DNA of 9,392 bases from Deltaproteobacteria bacterium UBA6967 (GCA_002450295.1 DJYX01000101.1:1-9392); one strand, 5' to 3'. Positions 1 to 6,329 are shown, counted from the first letter of the stretch. Translations and numbers: made by a program. Notes: generated from the sequence alone by a model not told the origin.

Positions 1-1
1 A

Positions 2-1210
2 AGTCTGTTGACCATCCTTCTTGTGTTGCTGGTCTTCAATGACGCAACTCTGTGGTCTCAAGCAAAAACCGTCATCCTTTACATCAGTGATGATGATAGC
101 AAGAGTGGCCAAGAGTCTGATCCAACCAGTTGGAAAACAAGCAGAAATCTGGTGAGTGACCATGAGTATGTTGGAGAAGTCAGCAACGGATTGCCGAATG
201 GCCAGGGAACCGAGACATTTCCAAGCGGAGTAGAATACGTAGGTTTTTTCAAGGACGGCAAGAGGAACGGCCAGGGGACCATGACTTTAACCGAGGGACG
301 AGTGTTTAGTGGCTTCTGGCGCGATGGAAAGTTCATCGGTAAAGAACCATTGGAGCAAAAGCCACCAAAAATCACATCAGCAACGCTCTACATTGGTGAG
401 GAAAAGACCAAGAGTGGGCAGGAGTCCAATCCAGCCAGCTGGAAAACAAGTAGAAACTCAGAAAGCGACCATGAGTATGTTGGAGAAATTCGTAACGGAT
501 TGCCGAACGGAGTGGGAAGTTATACTGATCCAGACGGCTTGAAATACGAGGGTTCTTTCAAGGATGGTAGATTCAGCGGCCAAGGAATCTCGACCTTGCC
601 AGACGGCTTGAAGTACGAAGGTTCTTTCAAGGATGGCAAAGAGCATGGAGAGGGAACTTTGACTTTGCCAAGTGGATCAAAATACGTAGGTTCCTTCAAG
701 AATGGATTACCTGATGGAGAAGGGAGTTATGCTGATCCAGACGGCTTGAAGTACGAGGGTTCTTTCAAGAATGGTAAATTCAATGGTCAGGGCACAAAGA
801 CATTCCCAAACGGTCAGGTATACACGGGTGCATTCAAGAGCAGTGAGATGCATGGTCAGGGTACATTGACCCATCCATCAGGTCAGAAATACACTGGAGA
901 ATTTCAGGACGATTGGATGCATGGTCAGGGTACATTAACTCGTCCAGATGGCTTGAAATACGTGGGTGACTTCAAAAAAGGTAAACCGGACGGAAAAGGG
1001 ACGTTCACTTTGCCAAGTGGCATAAAGTACGTTGGGGATGTCAAGAATGGTAAAGAACACGGTCAAGGGACTCTGACTCATCCATCGGGTCAGAAATATG
1101 TTGGGGAATACAAGTACGGCAAGATAGATGGTCGGGGAACAATGACCTATCCAGACGGACGAGTAGAAAGAGGACTCTGGAAAGAAAACAAGTTTTTGGG
1201 CAATCAGTGA
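2..1210 (+). CDS. exported MORN-repeat protein, 5'-truncated by the window edge
   Basis: The frame is open to the left edge. The first in-frame start is a TTG at 8, but the residues around it (LLTILLVLLVF, then a small/polar stretch ending near SQA) look like the hydrophobic core and cleavage region of a signal peptide lacking its basic n-region. The true start is therefore probably upstream of the window. The mature part is almost entirely MORN repeats of 23 residues with the pattern YxGxFKxGxxxGxGTxTxPxG. About three lie near residues 53-111 and about eleven near 155-392. A non-MORN linker (Y-I-S/G, SGQES, SWKTSRN) precedes each block. MORN repeats form beta-hairpin arrays used for scaffolding and membrane or protein contacts in eukaryotes; their bacterial roles are mostly undefined. 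No enzymatic domain is visible. I infer a periplasmic, surface or secreted binding/structural protein. The MORN call is very sure, the function unknown. Confidence 0.9.
   Translation, partial: SLLTILLVLLVFNDATLWSQAKTVILYISDDDSKSGQESDPTSWKTSRNLVSDHEYVGEVSNGLPNGQGTETFPSGVEYVGFFKDGKRNGQGTMTLTEGRVFSGFWRDGKFIGKEPLEQKPPKITSATLYIGEEKTKSGQESNPASWKTSRNSESDHEYVGEIRNGLPNGVGSYTDPDGLKYEGSFKDGRFSGQGISTLPDGLKYEGSFKDGKEHGEGTLTLPSGSKYVGSFKNGLPDGEGSYADPDGLKYEGSFKNGKFNGQGTKTFPNGQVYTGAFKSSEMHGQGTLTHPSGQKYTGEFQDDWMHGQGTLTRPDGLKYVGDFKKGKPDGKGTFTLPSGIKYVGDVKNGKEHGQGTLTHPSGQKYVGEYKYGKIDGRGTMTYPDGRVERGLWKENKFLGNQ
77..517 (+). repeat. internal duplication of linker plus first MORN segment (309-bp offset)
   Basis: Nucleotides 77-208 and 386-517 encode two closely similar 44-residue segments. 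Both contain LYI, KSGQES, SWKTSRN, SDHEYVGE and NGLPNG. The offset is 309 bp (103 codons), so reading frame is kept. The DNA is also similar, which suggests duplication of a linker-plus-three-repeat module rather than convergence. Confidence 0.85.
167..1183 (+). repeat. MORN array, 69-bp tandem coding repeat
   Basis: The repeat unit is 69 bp (23 codons). Near-identical copies of a segment starting gacggcttgaa(a/g)tacga begin at 533, 602 and 740, which are offsets of exactly one and two further units. Such DNA-level identity points to recent unit duplication by slippage or recombination. The array is interrupted once, at about 340-466, by the linker copy. Confidence 0.85.
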
Positions 1211-1496
1211 GGACAGATTCTGTAGATTAGAAGATCTCTTTCATTTTTTAGGGGGTGTTAAGAATCTCTTTTTCAAACTCTCTGCAAACAGTCTACTTGT
1301 TACTCCCACCGTGGACATCAGTCCTTCTTCTTTTACTGAGATGGATTCGATCCTTGAACAAGTACTTTTTTGGAGACTTAGAAGTACGGATCCAAAAAAG
1401 TAGCAGGGCAATTGGCTAAGAAATTACTTGCCTAGAGTGATCACAGTGGCCCAATTTCCGAAGAAATATTTGGGAATTTCTGGGACCTCCAAACCG
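1211..1496. other. gene-free convergent gap between the MORN gene and the secreted-protein gene
   Basis: Both flanking genes end here, so terminators rather than promoters are expected. I see no well-supported gene. A +1 frame relative to the MORN gene is open without a good start from about 1167 to 1403. On the minus strand a frame is open from a TTG at 1411 to a stop at 1241, with an internal ATG at 1318 preceded by AAGGA at short spacing. Neither is convincing. The main structure is the inverted repeat at 1363-1402. Confidence 0.5.
1363..1402. repeat. perfect 12-bp inverted repeat with 16-nt spacer
   Basis: Left arm tacttttttgga (1363-1374) and right arm tccaaaaaagta (1391-1402) are exact reverse complements. 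The spacer also repeats gaagtac. The element lies between convergent genes and could act as a bidirectional transcription stop. However, the T run is inside the stem rather than after it, so a dispersed extragenic palindrome is an equally good reading. Confidence 0.6.
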
Positions 1497-1922
1497 CTAC
1501 TCCACAAACCGCTCCAAGCAATCCTGGTGGATGAATTGTCCAAAAGCAATAGCAATCTCTGAGTCTCTTTTGCGATCCCTCCATTTCTGATAGTAGTTGG
1601 GAGCTGCATCCACTACGGAGTTACCCATTGATTTTGTACGAGATTCCCAAATCGCTTTCTCTCCTCTCTTAGCTACCTTCATCGCCTTCAAGGAAGTTCT
1701 GAACTCACCCAACGAACCACCTGCTTGGTGCGTCTGCATCACCATCCGTGCAAAGCCTCCCAGCCGATTACATGTGTCCGATTTTAAGTCTGGCGAATCT
1801 TGATTGCTGAAGGCAGCAGCAGAGCTCAGTAAAAGAATACTCGCTGTGATCCCAAAATATGTAACAAATTTGTTATTTATAAGACTATTTTGATACTGTA
1901 ATCGGATGTTTTTTGTGAGCAT
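1497..1922 (-). CDS. small secreted protein of unknown function
   Basis: The product is 141 residues. It has a longish basic/polar N-terminus, then a hydrophobic core at about 19-37 (TYFGITASILLLSSAAA) ending in an AAA-FS-type signal peptidase I site, so export across the inner membrane is likely. The mature part of about 100 residues is rich in charged residues (KAMKVAKRGEKA, WRDRKRDSE). It has two cysteines, C51 and C135, well placed for one disulfide. I recognise no family. The ATG has a modest AAAGG about six bases upstream. A minus-strand frame at 1424-1609 overlaps it out of frame and is judged spurious. It is probably transcribed alone: the upstream phosphoribosyltransferase ends 171 bp away and the gap holds an inverted repeat and a TATACA-like -10 without a good -35. 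Confidence 0.7.
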   Translation of the reverse strand: MLTKNIRLQYQNSLINNKFVTYFGITASILLLSSAAAFSNQDSPDLKSDTCNRLGGFARMVMQTHQAGGSLGEFRTSLKAMKVAKRGEKAIWESRTKSMGNSVVDAAPNYYQKWRDRKRDSEIAIAFGQFIHQDCLERFVE

Positions 1923-1986
1923 AAGACGCCTTTGGGGTTAAGTAGCAACAACGCTGAGAGTCTGTATAACTTTGCCCAGTAGGGAA

Positions 1987-2035
1987 ACTGGAACCACAAA
2001 CTTGATACTAACCGGCAGTTCTATGGGGTTCCAGT
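1987..2035. repeat. inverted repeat with ACTGGAACC arms, 40 bp between centres
   Basis: ACTGGAACC at 1987-1995 and its exact reverse complement GGTTCCAGT at 2027-2035 face each other. Allowing two mismatches, the similarity continues inward to 14 nt per arm. It lies in the 171-bp gap upstream of the secreted-protein gene and downstream of the phosphoribosyltransferase stop. It could be a pair of protein-binding half-sites about four helical turns apart, a stem with a large loop, or part of a dispersed repeat. Confidence 0.5.
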
Positions 2036-2093
2036 CGCTTTCGATCAATCCTACTTTGGTCTATCAGGACTACCAGTGTATGCGATGGAAGAC

Positions 2094-2609
2094 TTAAATC
2101 AAATCTGTCACGCTCATCGATTCATACTTTTCCATGGGCTGATGGATCCAGGGAGAGTCCTCAAGATAGTCTACGTAATAGTCTGGCTTGTACTGTGAGA
2201 CTCCTTTCATCCAGAGCACGGCGGTGCGGACTTCGTCTAGATAGAATCCGTAGAAATGATTCAACCACTTCAGGCTTTTTTCCAGAGTGATACCTGAGTC
2301 TGCCAGATCATCCACAAGGATCACCCTGCTTCCAAGATTCGGGGTGGTTTGAGCAAGATCTCTGGAGAATGTCATTGAACCCTGCTCGTTCTTCACACCA
2401 TCGCCCCGATACGATTCCACGGAAAGAATGGCGAGGGGTTTGTCGAATAACCGTGCAAAAATATCTCCTACCCGCAATCCACCTTTTGCAATACAAACGA
2501 TCTGACTGAAGTCATATCCGTCTTGATACACCTTGATGGCCAACTCTTCGATCTTTTTGTGGTATTCATCCCAAGAGACGTACAGATCGGTTTGTTTCTC
2601 TGCTTTCAT
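2094..2609 (-). CDS. phosphoribosyltransferase, xanthine/hypoxanthine-guanine type
   Basis: The 171-residue product has the type I phosphoribosyltransferase fold signature. The PRPP-binding motif is at residues 96-108, VILVDDLADSGIT, with the paired acidic residues D100 and D101. An early loop, IAKGGLRVG (40-48), matches the pyrophosphate-binding loop. The tail W154 with P158-M-E160 resembles the W-x-x-x-P-W-E end of the COG2236 / Gpt-like group that salvages purine bases: base + PRPP gives nucleoside monophosphate + PPi. The enzyme should be cytoplasmic. The exact base cannot be read from sequence. The ATG is preceded by GAGG only two bases away, an unusually short spacing, but no better in-frame start exists nearby. 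It lies 163 bp downstream of the ABC exporter gene on the same strand, behind a probable terminator, so it likely has its own promoter. Two inverted repeats fill its leader. Confidence 0.85.
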   Translation of the reverse strand: MKAEKQTDLYVSWDEYHKKIEELAIKVYQDGYDFSQIVCIAKGGLRVGDIFARLFDKPLAILSVESYRGDGVKNEQGSMTFSRDLAQTTPNLGSRVILVDDLADSGITLEKSLKWLNHFYGFYLDEVRTAVLWMKGVSQYKPDYYVDYLEDSPWIHQPMEKYESMSVTDLI

Positions 2610-2629
2610 TTCCTCACTACCTCGTTTGA

Positions 2630-2644
2630 AATCCGCTGCGGATT
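2630..2644. promoter_or_regulatory. 15-bp perfect palindrome upstream of the phosphoribosyltransferase start
   Basis: AATCCGC-T-GCGGATT is a 7+1+7 palindrome centred on 2637, about 20 bp upstream of the start codon. It could be a dimeric repressor operator. In RNA it would form a 6-bp stem with a three-base loop just before the ribosome binding site. Its role is inferred from position only. Confidence 0.4.
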
Positions 2645-2657
2645 GAATGTGCTAAGC

Positions 2658-2700
2658 TTGGTTGGGGTCTCCAGTCTAGAGAGCGGAGACAAACAACCAA
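2658..2700. promoter_or_regulatory. two-part stem-loop in the phosphoribosyltransferase leader
   Basis: TTGGTTG (2658-2664) pairs with CAACCAA (2694-2700), and GTCTCC (2667-2672) pairs with GGAGAC (2685-2690). The two stems are separated by a small 2x3 internal loop and closed by a 12-nt loop, giving 13 bp in total. There is no U-run on either side. It may be a leader structure, a processed 3' end of the upstream transcript, or part of a dispersed repeat. A poor promoter match (TTGCGA, 18-bp spacer, GATATT) at 2699-2728 on the minus strand overlaps one arm. Confidence 0.45.
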
Positions 2701-2760
2701 TATCAACGGAGAAGTGACGAATTCGCAAGTGAGTGGGTCCATAAACTAACTGGAAGAGCC

Positions 2761-2794
2761 AGAGAAAATGCCTCAGGCTGCCTGGGTTTTCTCT
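2761..2794 (-). terminator. probable factor-independent terminator of the ABC exporter gene
   Basis: Read on the minus strand, AGAGAAAA (2794-2787) pairs exactly with TTTTCTCT (2768-2761). An inner CAGG/CCTG hairpin sits between them, followed by a pyrimidine-rich stretch. The stem starts inside the last codons of the gene and includes the stop at 2775-2773. The A-run/T-run arms are typical, but the core is only moderately GC-rich. Confidence 0.45.
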
Positions 2795-4629
2795 TCGTAT
2801 TCTTCCGGAGCTAGGAACCCACCAGATTGACGAGCCCAGAGATCTGCATAGATACGGGAATTCTGAACCAGCTCTTCGTGACTACCGGACTCGATCAGGT
2901 TGCCTGCATCAATCACAACCAAACGGTCCAGCTGGGCGATCGTGGAGAGTCGATGTGCGATGGCAATCACGGTTTTGCCCTCCATCAATTGAAATAAATT
3001 TTCCTGGATGGCGGCCTCGACTTCTGAATCCAGCGCAGAGGTTGCTTCATCCAGTACAAGAATTGGAGCATCTTTTAGAAAGACTCGAGCGATGGCAATC
3101 CGTTGACGCTGTCCTCCAGAGAGCTTCACGCCTCTCTCACCGACATGGGCATCCAGACCTTTCCGACCTCCTGAATCTTCCAGCTCTTGAATAAAGTCCC
3201 AGGCATTGGCCTTACGAGCCGCTTCGATCACTTGCTCATCAGTTGCTTCGGGAGCTGAGTAGGCGATGTTTTCGCGAATGGAGCGGTGCAGCAGCGAAGT
3301 GTCCTGAGTGACCACACCAATACAGCTACGCAGACTCTCTTGCGTCATTTGGACGATGTCTTGTTCATCAATCAAAATCCGTCCTCGTTCCAGGTCATAG
3401 AAGCGCAGGAGTAGGTTCATCAGTGTGGTCTTGCCGGCTCCGGAGCGCCCTACCAGACCAATTTTTTCACCGGAGGTGATTTTCAGAGAGAAGTCGTCAA
3501 TCACGCCGCTGGCCTTTCCATAGTGAAAGCCGATATGTTCGAACTCAATCTGCCCTCGTGGCACATTGAGTGGTTGGGCTTTCGGCTGATCTACGATTTC
3601 ATGAGGCTTGACCATCATCGTCATGCCGTCATGCACGACCCCGATATTCTCAAACAGGCCAGAGACTTCCCACATGATCCATTGTGACATCCCATTAATA
3701 CGCAGGCACAGCGCAATCGAGATGGCGATTGAACCAACGGACACCACAGATCCAAGCCAGAGCCAAATAGCTAGAGCAGATACGGCAAACACCAGGAAGG
3801 CGTTGTTGAAGTAAACTACAAACTGAAACTGGGTCACCAGTCGCATCTGCTGATGCACGGTTCCCAGAAAACCTTCCATGCTCTCTCTGGCATAAGCGGC
3901 TTCCCTACCTGTATGGGAAAACAGCTTGACCGTGGTGATGTTCGTGTAGCTATCAACAACTCGTCCGGTCATTAACGAACGAGCGTCTGCTTGGTCACTG
4001 GAGACTTTCTTGAGCCTAGGTACGAAGTAGCGAATGAGTGTGGTGTAAACAATTACCCACAGCAGCAGCGGTAACGCCAGTATCCAGTCTGCGGAAGCAA
4101 CCAGCACCATCATGGAAATGAAGTAGACACTTACGTAGACAAAGACGTCGAGTAGCTTCATCACGCTTTCACGGATGGAGAGCGAGGTCTGCATTACCTT
4201 GGTTGCCACCCGGCCAGCGAATTCATTAGCGAAGAAGCCCATGCTCTGCCGGAGTAGGTAGCGATGCATCTGCCAACGGGCGATCATCGGGAAGTTGCCG
4301 AGCAGCGTCTGGTGAATCAGCAGAGATTGCAGCAGGACGATTGTTGGCAGGCCGATCAGCAGTACAGCCCCCATCCAGATCAACTTTCCTCCCTCACGCT
4401 CTAGAAATCCTTCCTGTCCACTTGCCGCCAGCCAATCCACAATGTTGCCCAGAAATCCAAACAGGTAGACCTCTCCAATGGAAATTAGTGCGGTGACTGC
4501 CGACATCAGGAATAACCAGGGGCCTGCAGGCTTGGCGTAGTGCCAACAGAAGGCCACCAGTCCTTGGGGTGGCTGAGTTGGTTCTTCATTAGGAAATGGG
4601 TTCAGACGATCTTCAAACCAAGAAAACAT
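2773..4629 (-). CDS. ABC exporter half-transporter (MsbA/MdlB-like, fused membrane and ATPase domains)
   Basis: The 618-residue product is full length for a type IV ABC exporter half-transporter that works as a homo- or heterodimer in the inner membrane. An N-terminal soluble stretch (about 1-30) is followed by six membrane segments, near 37-65, 84-106, 160-180, 184-201, 270-292 and 297-314. The ATPase domain is complete: A-loop Y370, Walker A GRSGAGKT (394-401), Q-loop Q442, signature LSGGQ (503-507), Walker B ILVLDE (523-528) with the catalytic E528, D-loop SALD (531-534) and H-loop H559. All catalytic residues are present, so it should hydrolyse ATP. The family exports lipids, drugs, peptides or siderophores; the substrate cannot be told. 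The start is the only nearby Met and gives a plausible MFSWFEDRLNPFP N-terminus, though no clear Shine-Dalgarno precedes it. It is divergent from the coiled-coil genes at 5007-5890 and apparently monocistronic. Confidence 0.95.
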   Translation of the reverse strand: MFSWFEDRLNPFPNEEPTQPPQGLVAFCWHYAKPAGPWLFLMSAVTALISIGEVYLFGFLGNIVDWLAASGQEGFLEREGGKLIWMGAVLLIGLPTIVLLQSLLIHQTLLGNFPMIARWQMHRYLLRQSMGFFANEFAGRVATKVMQTSLSIRESVMKLLDVFVYVSVYFISMMVLVASADWILALPLLLWVIVYTTLIRYFVPRLKKVSSDQADARSLMTGRVVDSYTNITTVKLFSHTGREAAYARESMEGFLGTVHQQMRLVTQFQFVVYFNNAFLVFAVSALAIWLWLGSVVSVGSIAISIALCLRINGMSQWIMWEVSGLFENIGVVHDGMTMMVKPHEIVDQPKAQPLNVPRGQIEFEHIGFHYGKASGVIDDFSLKITSGEKIGLVGRSGAGKTTLMNLLLRFYDLERGRILIDEQDIVQMTQESLRSCIGVVTQDTSLLHRSIRENIAYSAPEATDEQVIEAARKANAWDFIQELEDSGGRKGLDAHVGERGVKLSGGQRQRIAIARVFLKDAPILVLDEATSALDSEVEAAIQENLFQLMEGKTVIAIAHRLSTIAQLDRLVVIDAGNLIESGSHEELVQNSRIYADLWARQSGGFLAPEEYEEKTQAA

Positions 4630-5006
4630 GAGCGAACAAGAGGTGTTGGGTTGTAGTAGTGTGCAGAGTTGTCGAGACTGTTGTTAGCTAAGATGATTTG
4701 GAACTTTGCGGAAAGAGTAGCGAAATCTGCTGTGAAAAGATGATTTTCCAGAATGAACTTCAGTTTGCGAAGAGACAACCAGAAAAAAACTTTCTTTCAA
4801 GAATGCCAAAGTTGCTGAGTTTGTTTATGGAAAGAAACAGTTTGGAGTTTCTCAGTTAGGGCGTTGTGAGATTCAATTTTTTTAAATCTTTTGTTTTGAG
4901 TGATTGGTGGCCCAGATTGTGCCGCATACACGATAGATCAATCAAAATTTACGCAGATGGATGCGCCATAGTGCTTCATTAAGAGTGCTGACCACCAAGG
5001 GAATAA
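4630..5006. other. divergent intergenic region, 377 bp
   Basis: It separates the ABC exporter start (minus) from the small coiled-coil gene (plus), so it must hold promoters for both. I could not assign either with confidence. It contains an AT-rich tract at about 4871-4897 (runs of T and A) that could be an UP element or bent DNA. Two tiny plus-strand frames (4628-4687, Cys-rich, 19 residues; 4740-4859, 39 residues) lack convincing ribosome binding sites. Confidence 0.5.
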
Positions 5007-5165
5007 ATGGAAGGTAAAACTAACCGGGAACTGCAAGCATTGCTAGAAGTGCAGGACCATAAGATCAAGCAGCTAGAACAGCGAATCACGACCCTTGAGT
5101 GGGTTATCTGCACGGTCGTTGATGACAGTGAGCCTGAGCTTGGAACCAAGCATAACCTGCACTGA
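5007..5165 (+). CDS. 52-residue coiled-coil small protein
   Basis: The frame starts with ATG at 5007 and ends with TGA at 5163-5165. It has the best Shine-Dalgarno in the window, AAGGG (4997-5001), five bases before the start. The product has a regular heptad pattern, with hydrophobic or tolerated positions at L9, L13, Q16, I20, L23, I27, L30 and I34, so a parallel coiled coil of about four heptads is likely. It is followed by a short acidic, probably disordered tail (VVDDSEPE). There is no signal peptide or membrane segment, so it should be cytoplasmic. The size and heptads recall SlyX-like proteins, but I do not see enough similarity to name it. It is followed 185 bp later, on the same strand, by a membrane protein that also ends in a coiled coil, and may partner it (inference). 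Coding confidence rests on the ribosome binding site and the heptads. Confidence 0.65.
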   Translation: MEGKTNRELQALLEVQDHKIKQLEQRITTLEWVICTVVDDSEPELGTKHNLH

Positions 5166-5167
5166 AC

Positions 5168-5200
5168 TTGACAACAGGGCGGGAATTCACCTGATACAAA
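5168..5200 (+). promoter_or_regulatory. candidate promoter elements: TTGACA and TG-extended -10
   Basis: A perfect -35 consensus TTGACA (5168-5173) lies three bases after the small-gene stop. A TGn-extended -10-like TGATACAAA follows at 5192-5200. The spacer of 21 bp is too long for a standard sigma-70 promoter, so these may not work together. If active, it would serve the membrane-protein gene at 5351 with a leader containing the 5245-5285 hairpin. Confidence 0.2.
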
Positions 5201-5244
5201 TCCTTTTTTCGCACCCCAAGATTCTCGCTAGCAACCACTCAATA

Positions 5245-5285
5245 GAAGTTTGGTTCAAACTGGAAATCATTTGAACCGATACTTC
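5245..5285. promoter_or_regulatory. imperfect 15-bp hairpin between the two coiled-coil genes
   Basis: GGTTCAAA (5252-5259) pairs exactly with TTTGAACC (5270-5277) around a 10-nt loop. One T-G wobble, one T-A pair and a single bulged T then lead into GAAGT (5245-5249) pairing with ACTTC (5281-5285). No T-run follows, so it is not a classical terminator. The right arm overlaps the -35 of a candidate promoter, which would suit an operator. It could equally be an mRNA leader structure. Confidence 0.45.
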
Positions 5286-5299
5286 CATCTTGGTATGTT
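5271..5299 (+). promoter_or_regulatory. candidate sigma-70 promoter of the membrane/coiled-coil gene
   Basis: TTGAAC (5271-5276), a 17-bp spacer and TATGTT (5294-5299) match the consensus in 4/6 positions each. The -10 is preceded by TGG, an extended -10 motif. Spacing to the ATG at 5351 leaves a leader of about 45 nt. Its -35 lies in the right arm of the hairpin. Confidence 0.35.
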
Positions 5300-5350
5300 C
5301 AATCTCTCAAAACTCCACTGTTCTTCCTTTAAAAATCTGGATACAAAGGC

Positions 5351-5890
5351 ATGAGAAATTTTGCCAAATGGCTACTGATCATTTGGTCCTTATTGTGTTT
5401 GATCGGTGTTTATTTCGGCTTTACTGAGTTTTCTGGCTCGTCAGAGAAGGTTGTCTCCGGGATTGGTGGAGAAGAGCTCGAAATTAACGTAATTGTCGCG
5501 ATCTTCGCAGGGCTTCTGCTCTATTTGATCATCGCCATGCCTGCTCTGCTTATTTGGCTGCTGTTGGATCGCAGGGAGGATCAGGTGGTCGATCATCTAC
5601 GCTACTACGATCTTGAGAAAGATGATGAGTTTCAAGAAGTATATGATTTAGACAAGGAGGTTTCTTTTTTTCAGGTAGCACCTAAGGAGAAAGAGCAGGG
5701 CGAATTGTTCCCGACAGATCGTCAGTATGAAGATCCGGTTGCAGAAGTGGAGTATGATGAGAGCGAGGTCGGTCAACTGAAGTCAAGGGTTGCTATGCTG
5801 GAGCAAGAGAATCTCCAACTCAAGCAGATGCTACACAAGCGAAATCAAATCATCAGCCAGTTCAAGAGTTCCGTACGCAGTGGCCGCTAG
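5351..5890 (+). CDS. two-helix inner-membrane protein with C-terminal coiled coil, unknown function
   Basis: The 179-residue product has an N-terminal membrane segment at about 7-24 (WLLIIWSLLCLIGVYFGF) and a second at about 47-72 (VIVAIFAGLLLYLIIAMPALLIWLLL), separated by a short, probably periplasmic loop. The second helix is followed by basic DRR, which puts the C-terminus in the cytoplasm by the positive-inside rule. The cytoplasmic part has an acidic, low-complexity linker (about 86-137) and then a coiled coil at about 138-172 (LKSRVAMLEQENLQLKQML). No enzymatic motif is visible. ATG 5351 is the only sensible start because an in-frame TAA lies at 5330-5332. An AAAGG sits just one base before it, closer than normal. 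Its architecture suits a membrane anchor or scaffold, possibly with the small coiled-coil protein upstream (inference). Confidence 0.75.
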   Translation: MRNFAKWLLIIWSLLCLIGVYFGFTEFSGSSEKVVSGIGGEELEINVIVAIFAGLLLYLIIAMPALLIWLLLDRREDQVVDHLRYYDLEKDDEFQEVYDLDKEVSFFQVAPKEKEQGELFPTDRQYEDPVAEVEYDESEVGQLKSRVAMLEQENLQLKQMLHKRNQIISQFKSSVRSGR

Positions 5891-5916
5891 GTCTATTCTT
5901 TTCTTGTTGATTCCAA

Positions 5917-5933
5917 AATCTTCCCTCAAGATT
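5917..5933. terminator. weak hairpin between convergent genes
   Basis: AATCTT (5917-5922) pairs with AAGATT (5928-5933) around a 5-nt loop, in a 55-bp gap between the ends of the membrane-protein gene and the cytochrome gene. Pyrimidine-rich sequence lies on both sides. The stem is short and AT-rich, so any terminator role is tentative. Confidence 0.25.
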
Positions 5934-5945
5934 GTTCCCCTGTTC

Positions 5946-6329
5946 TCATTGAATTCTTGCTAAGTATTGTCCAATCTGACGAATTTCAGAATCGTTAACC
6001 TGGTTGATCGTGGGCCACATGATGGTAGTCATGCCATTGTTGCGACGTTTGTACTTGATGTCGAGCATCTGATTAATCAAGTAGGAGGCTGGTTGTCCAG
6101 CGAGGTGTGGGTAGCCATCCACAGGAGGGTTTAGACCCTCCGTACCGTGACAAGTTTGACAATTATATTGGAGATACAGGGCAGCTCCCACCTTGGTGTC
6201 GATCTGGTATTTGCCGATCGTGTCGTCATCCAATAGCCGGACATAAAGCACTCCAGTTCCTAACACCAAAGCTATCAGGAACCCACATCTCATTGTCCAC
6301 GACCACACTTTTGCAATCAGTATCAACAT
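5946..6329 (-). CDS. membrane-anchored class I cytochrome c
   Basis: The 127-residue product (from ATG 6329) has an N-terminal hydrophobic segment at about 13-30 that looks like an uncleaved anchor, and one haem c site C57-Q-T-C60-H61. The P-H-L-A-G-Q element and the R-R-N-N-G-M region give candidate sixth ligands M100 or M104, as in cytochrome c4/c5/c553-like domains. It should sit on the periplasmic face and carry electrons to a terminal oxidase or another cytochrome. A TTG one codon earlier (6332) and an internal ATG (residue 13) are alternative starts; none has a strong Shine-Dalgarno. It follows the quinoprotein dehydrogenase by 21 bp on the same strand. It is therefore very likely co-transcribed and the electron acceptor of that enzyme (inference from context). 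Confidence 0.88.
   Translation of the reverse strand: MLILIAKVWSWTMRCGFLIALVLGTGVLYVRLLDDDTIGKYQIDTKVGAALYLQYNCQTCHGTEGLNPPVDGYPHLAGQPASYLINQMLDIKYKRRNNGMTTIMWPTINQVNDSEIRQIGQYLARIQ

Noticed and set aside
1424..1609. Minus-strand frame of 61 codons overlapping the secreted-protein gene
   Set aside because: It overlaps the 141-residue frame out of phase, has no signal peptide, domain or ribosome binding site, and the longer frame has a clear signal peptide.
2027..2035. GGTTCCAG resembling a tRNA T-loop
   Set aside because: The sequence lacks the GTTCRA core, and no acceptor or anticodon stem can be built around it.
2523..2717. 64-codon plus-strand frame across the phosphoribosyltransferase start
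   Set aside because: Its first half is antisense to a well-supported gene and its second half is the repeat-bearing leader; no ribosome binding site.
4628..4687. 19-residue Cys-rich plus-strand frame (ends SCRDCC) starting at the ABC gene start codon
   Set aside because: No ribosome binding site, very short, and its start overlaps the divergent gene; probably chance.
4740..4859. 39-residue basic plus-strand frame linked by ATGA to a 16-residue frame upstream
   Set aside because: No Shine-Dalgarno, no recognisable feature, and located where divergent promoters are expected.
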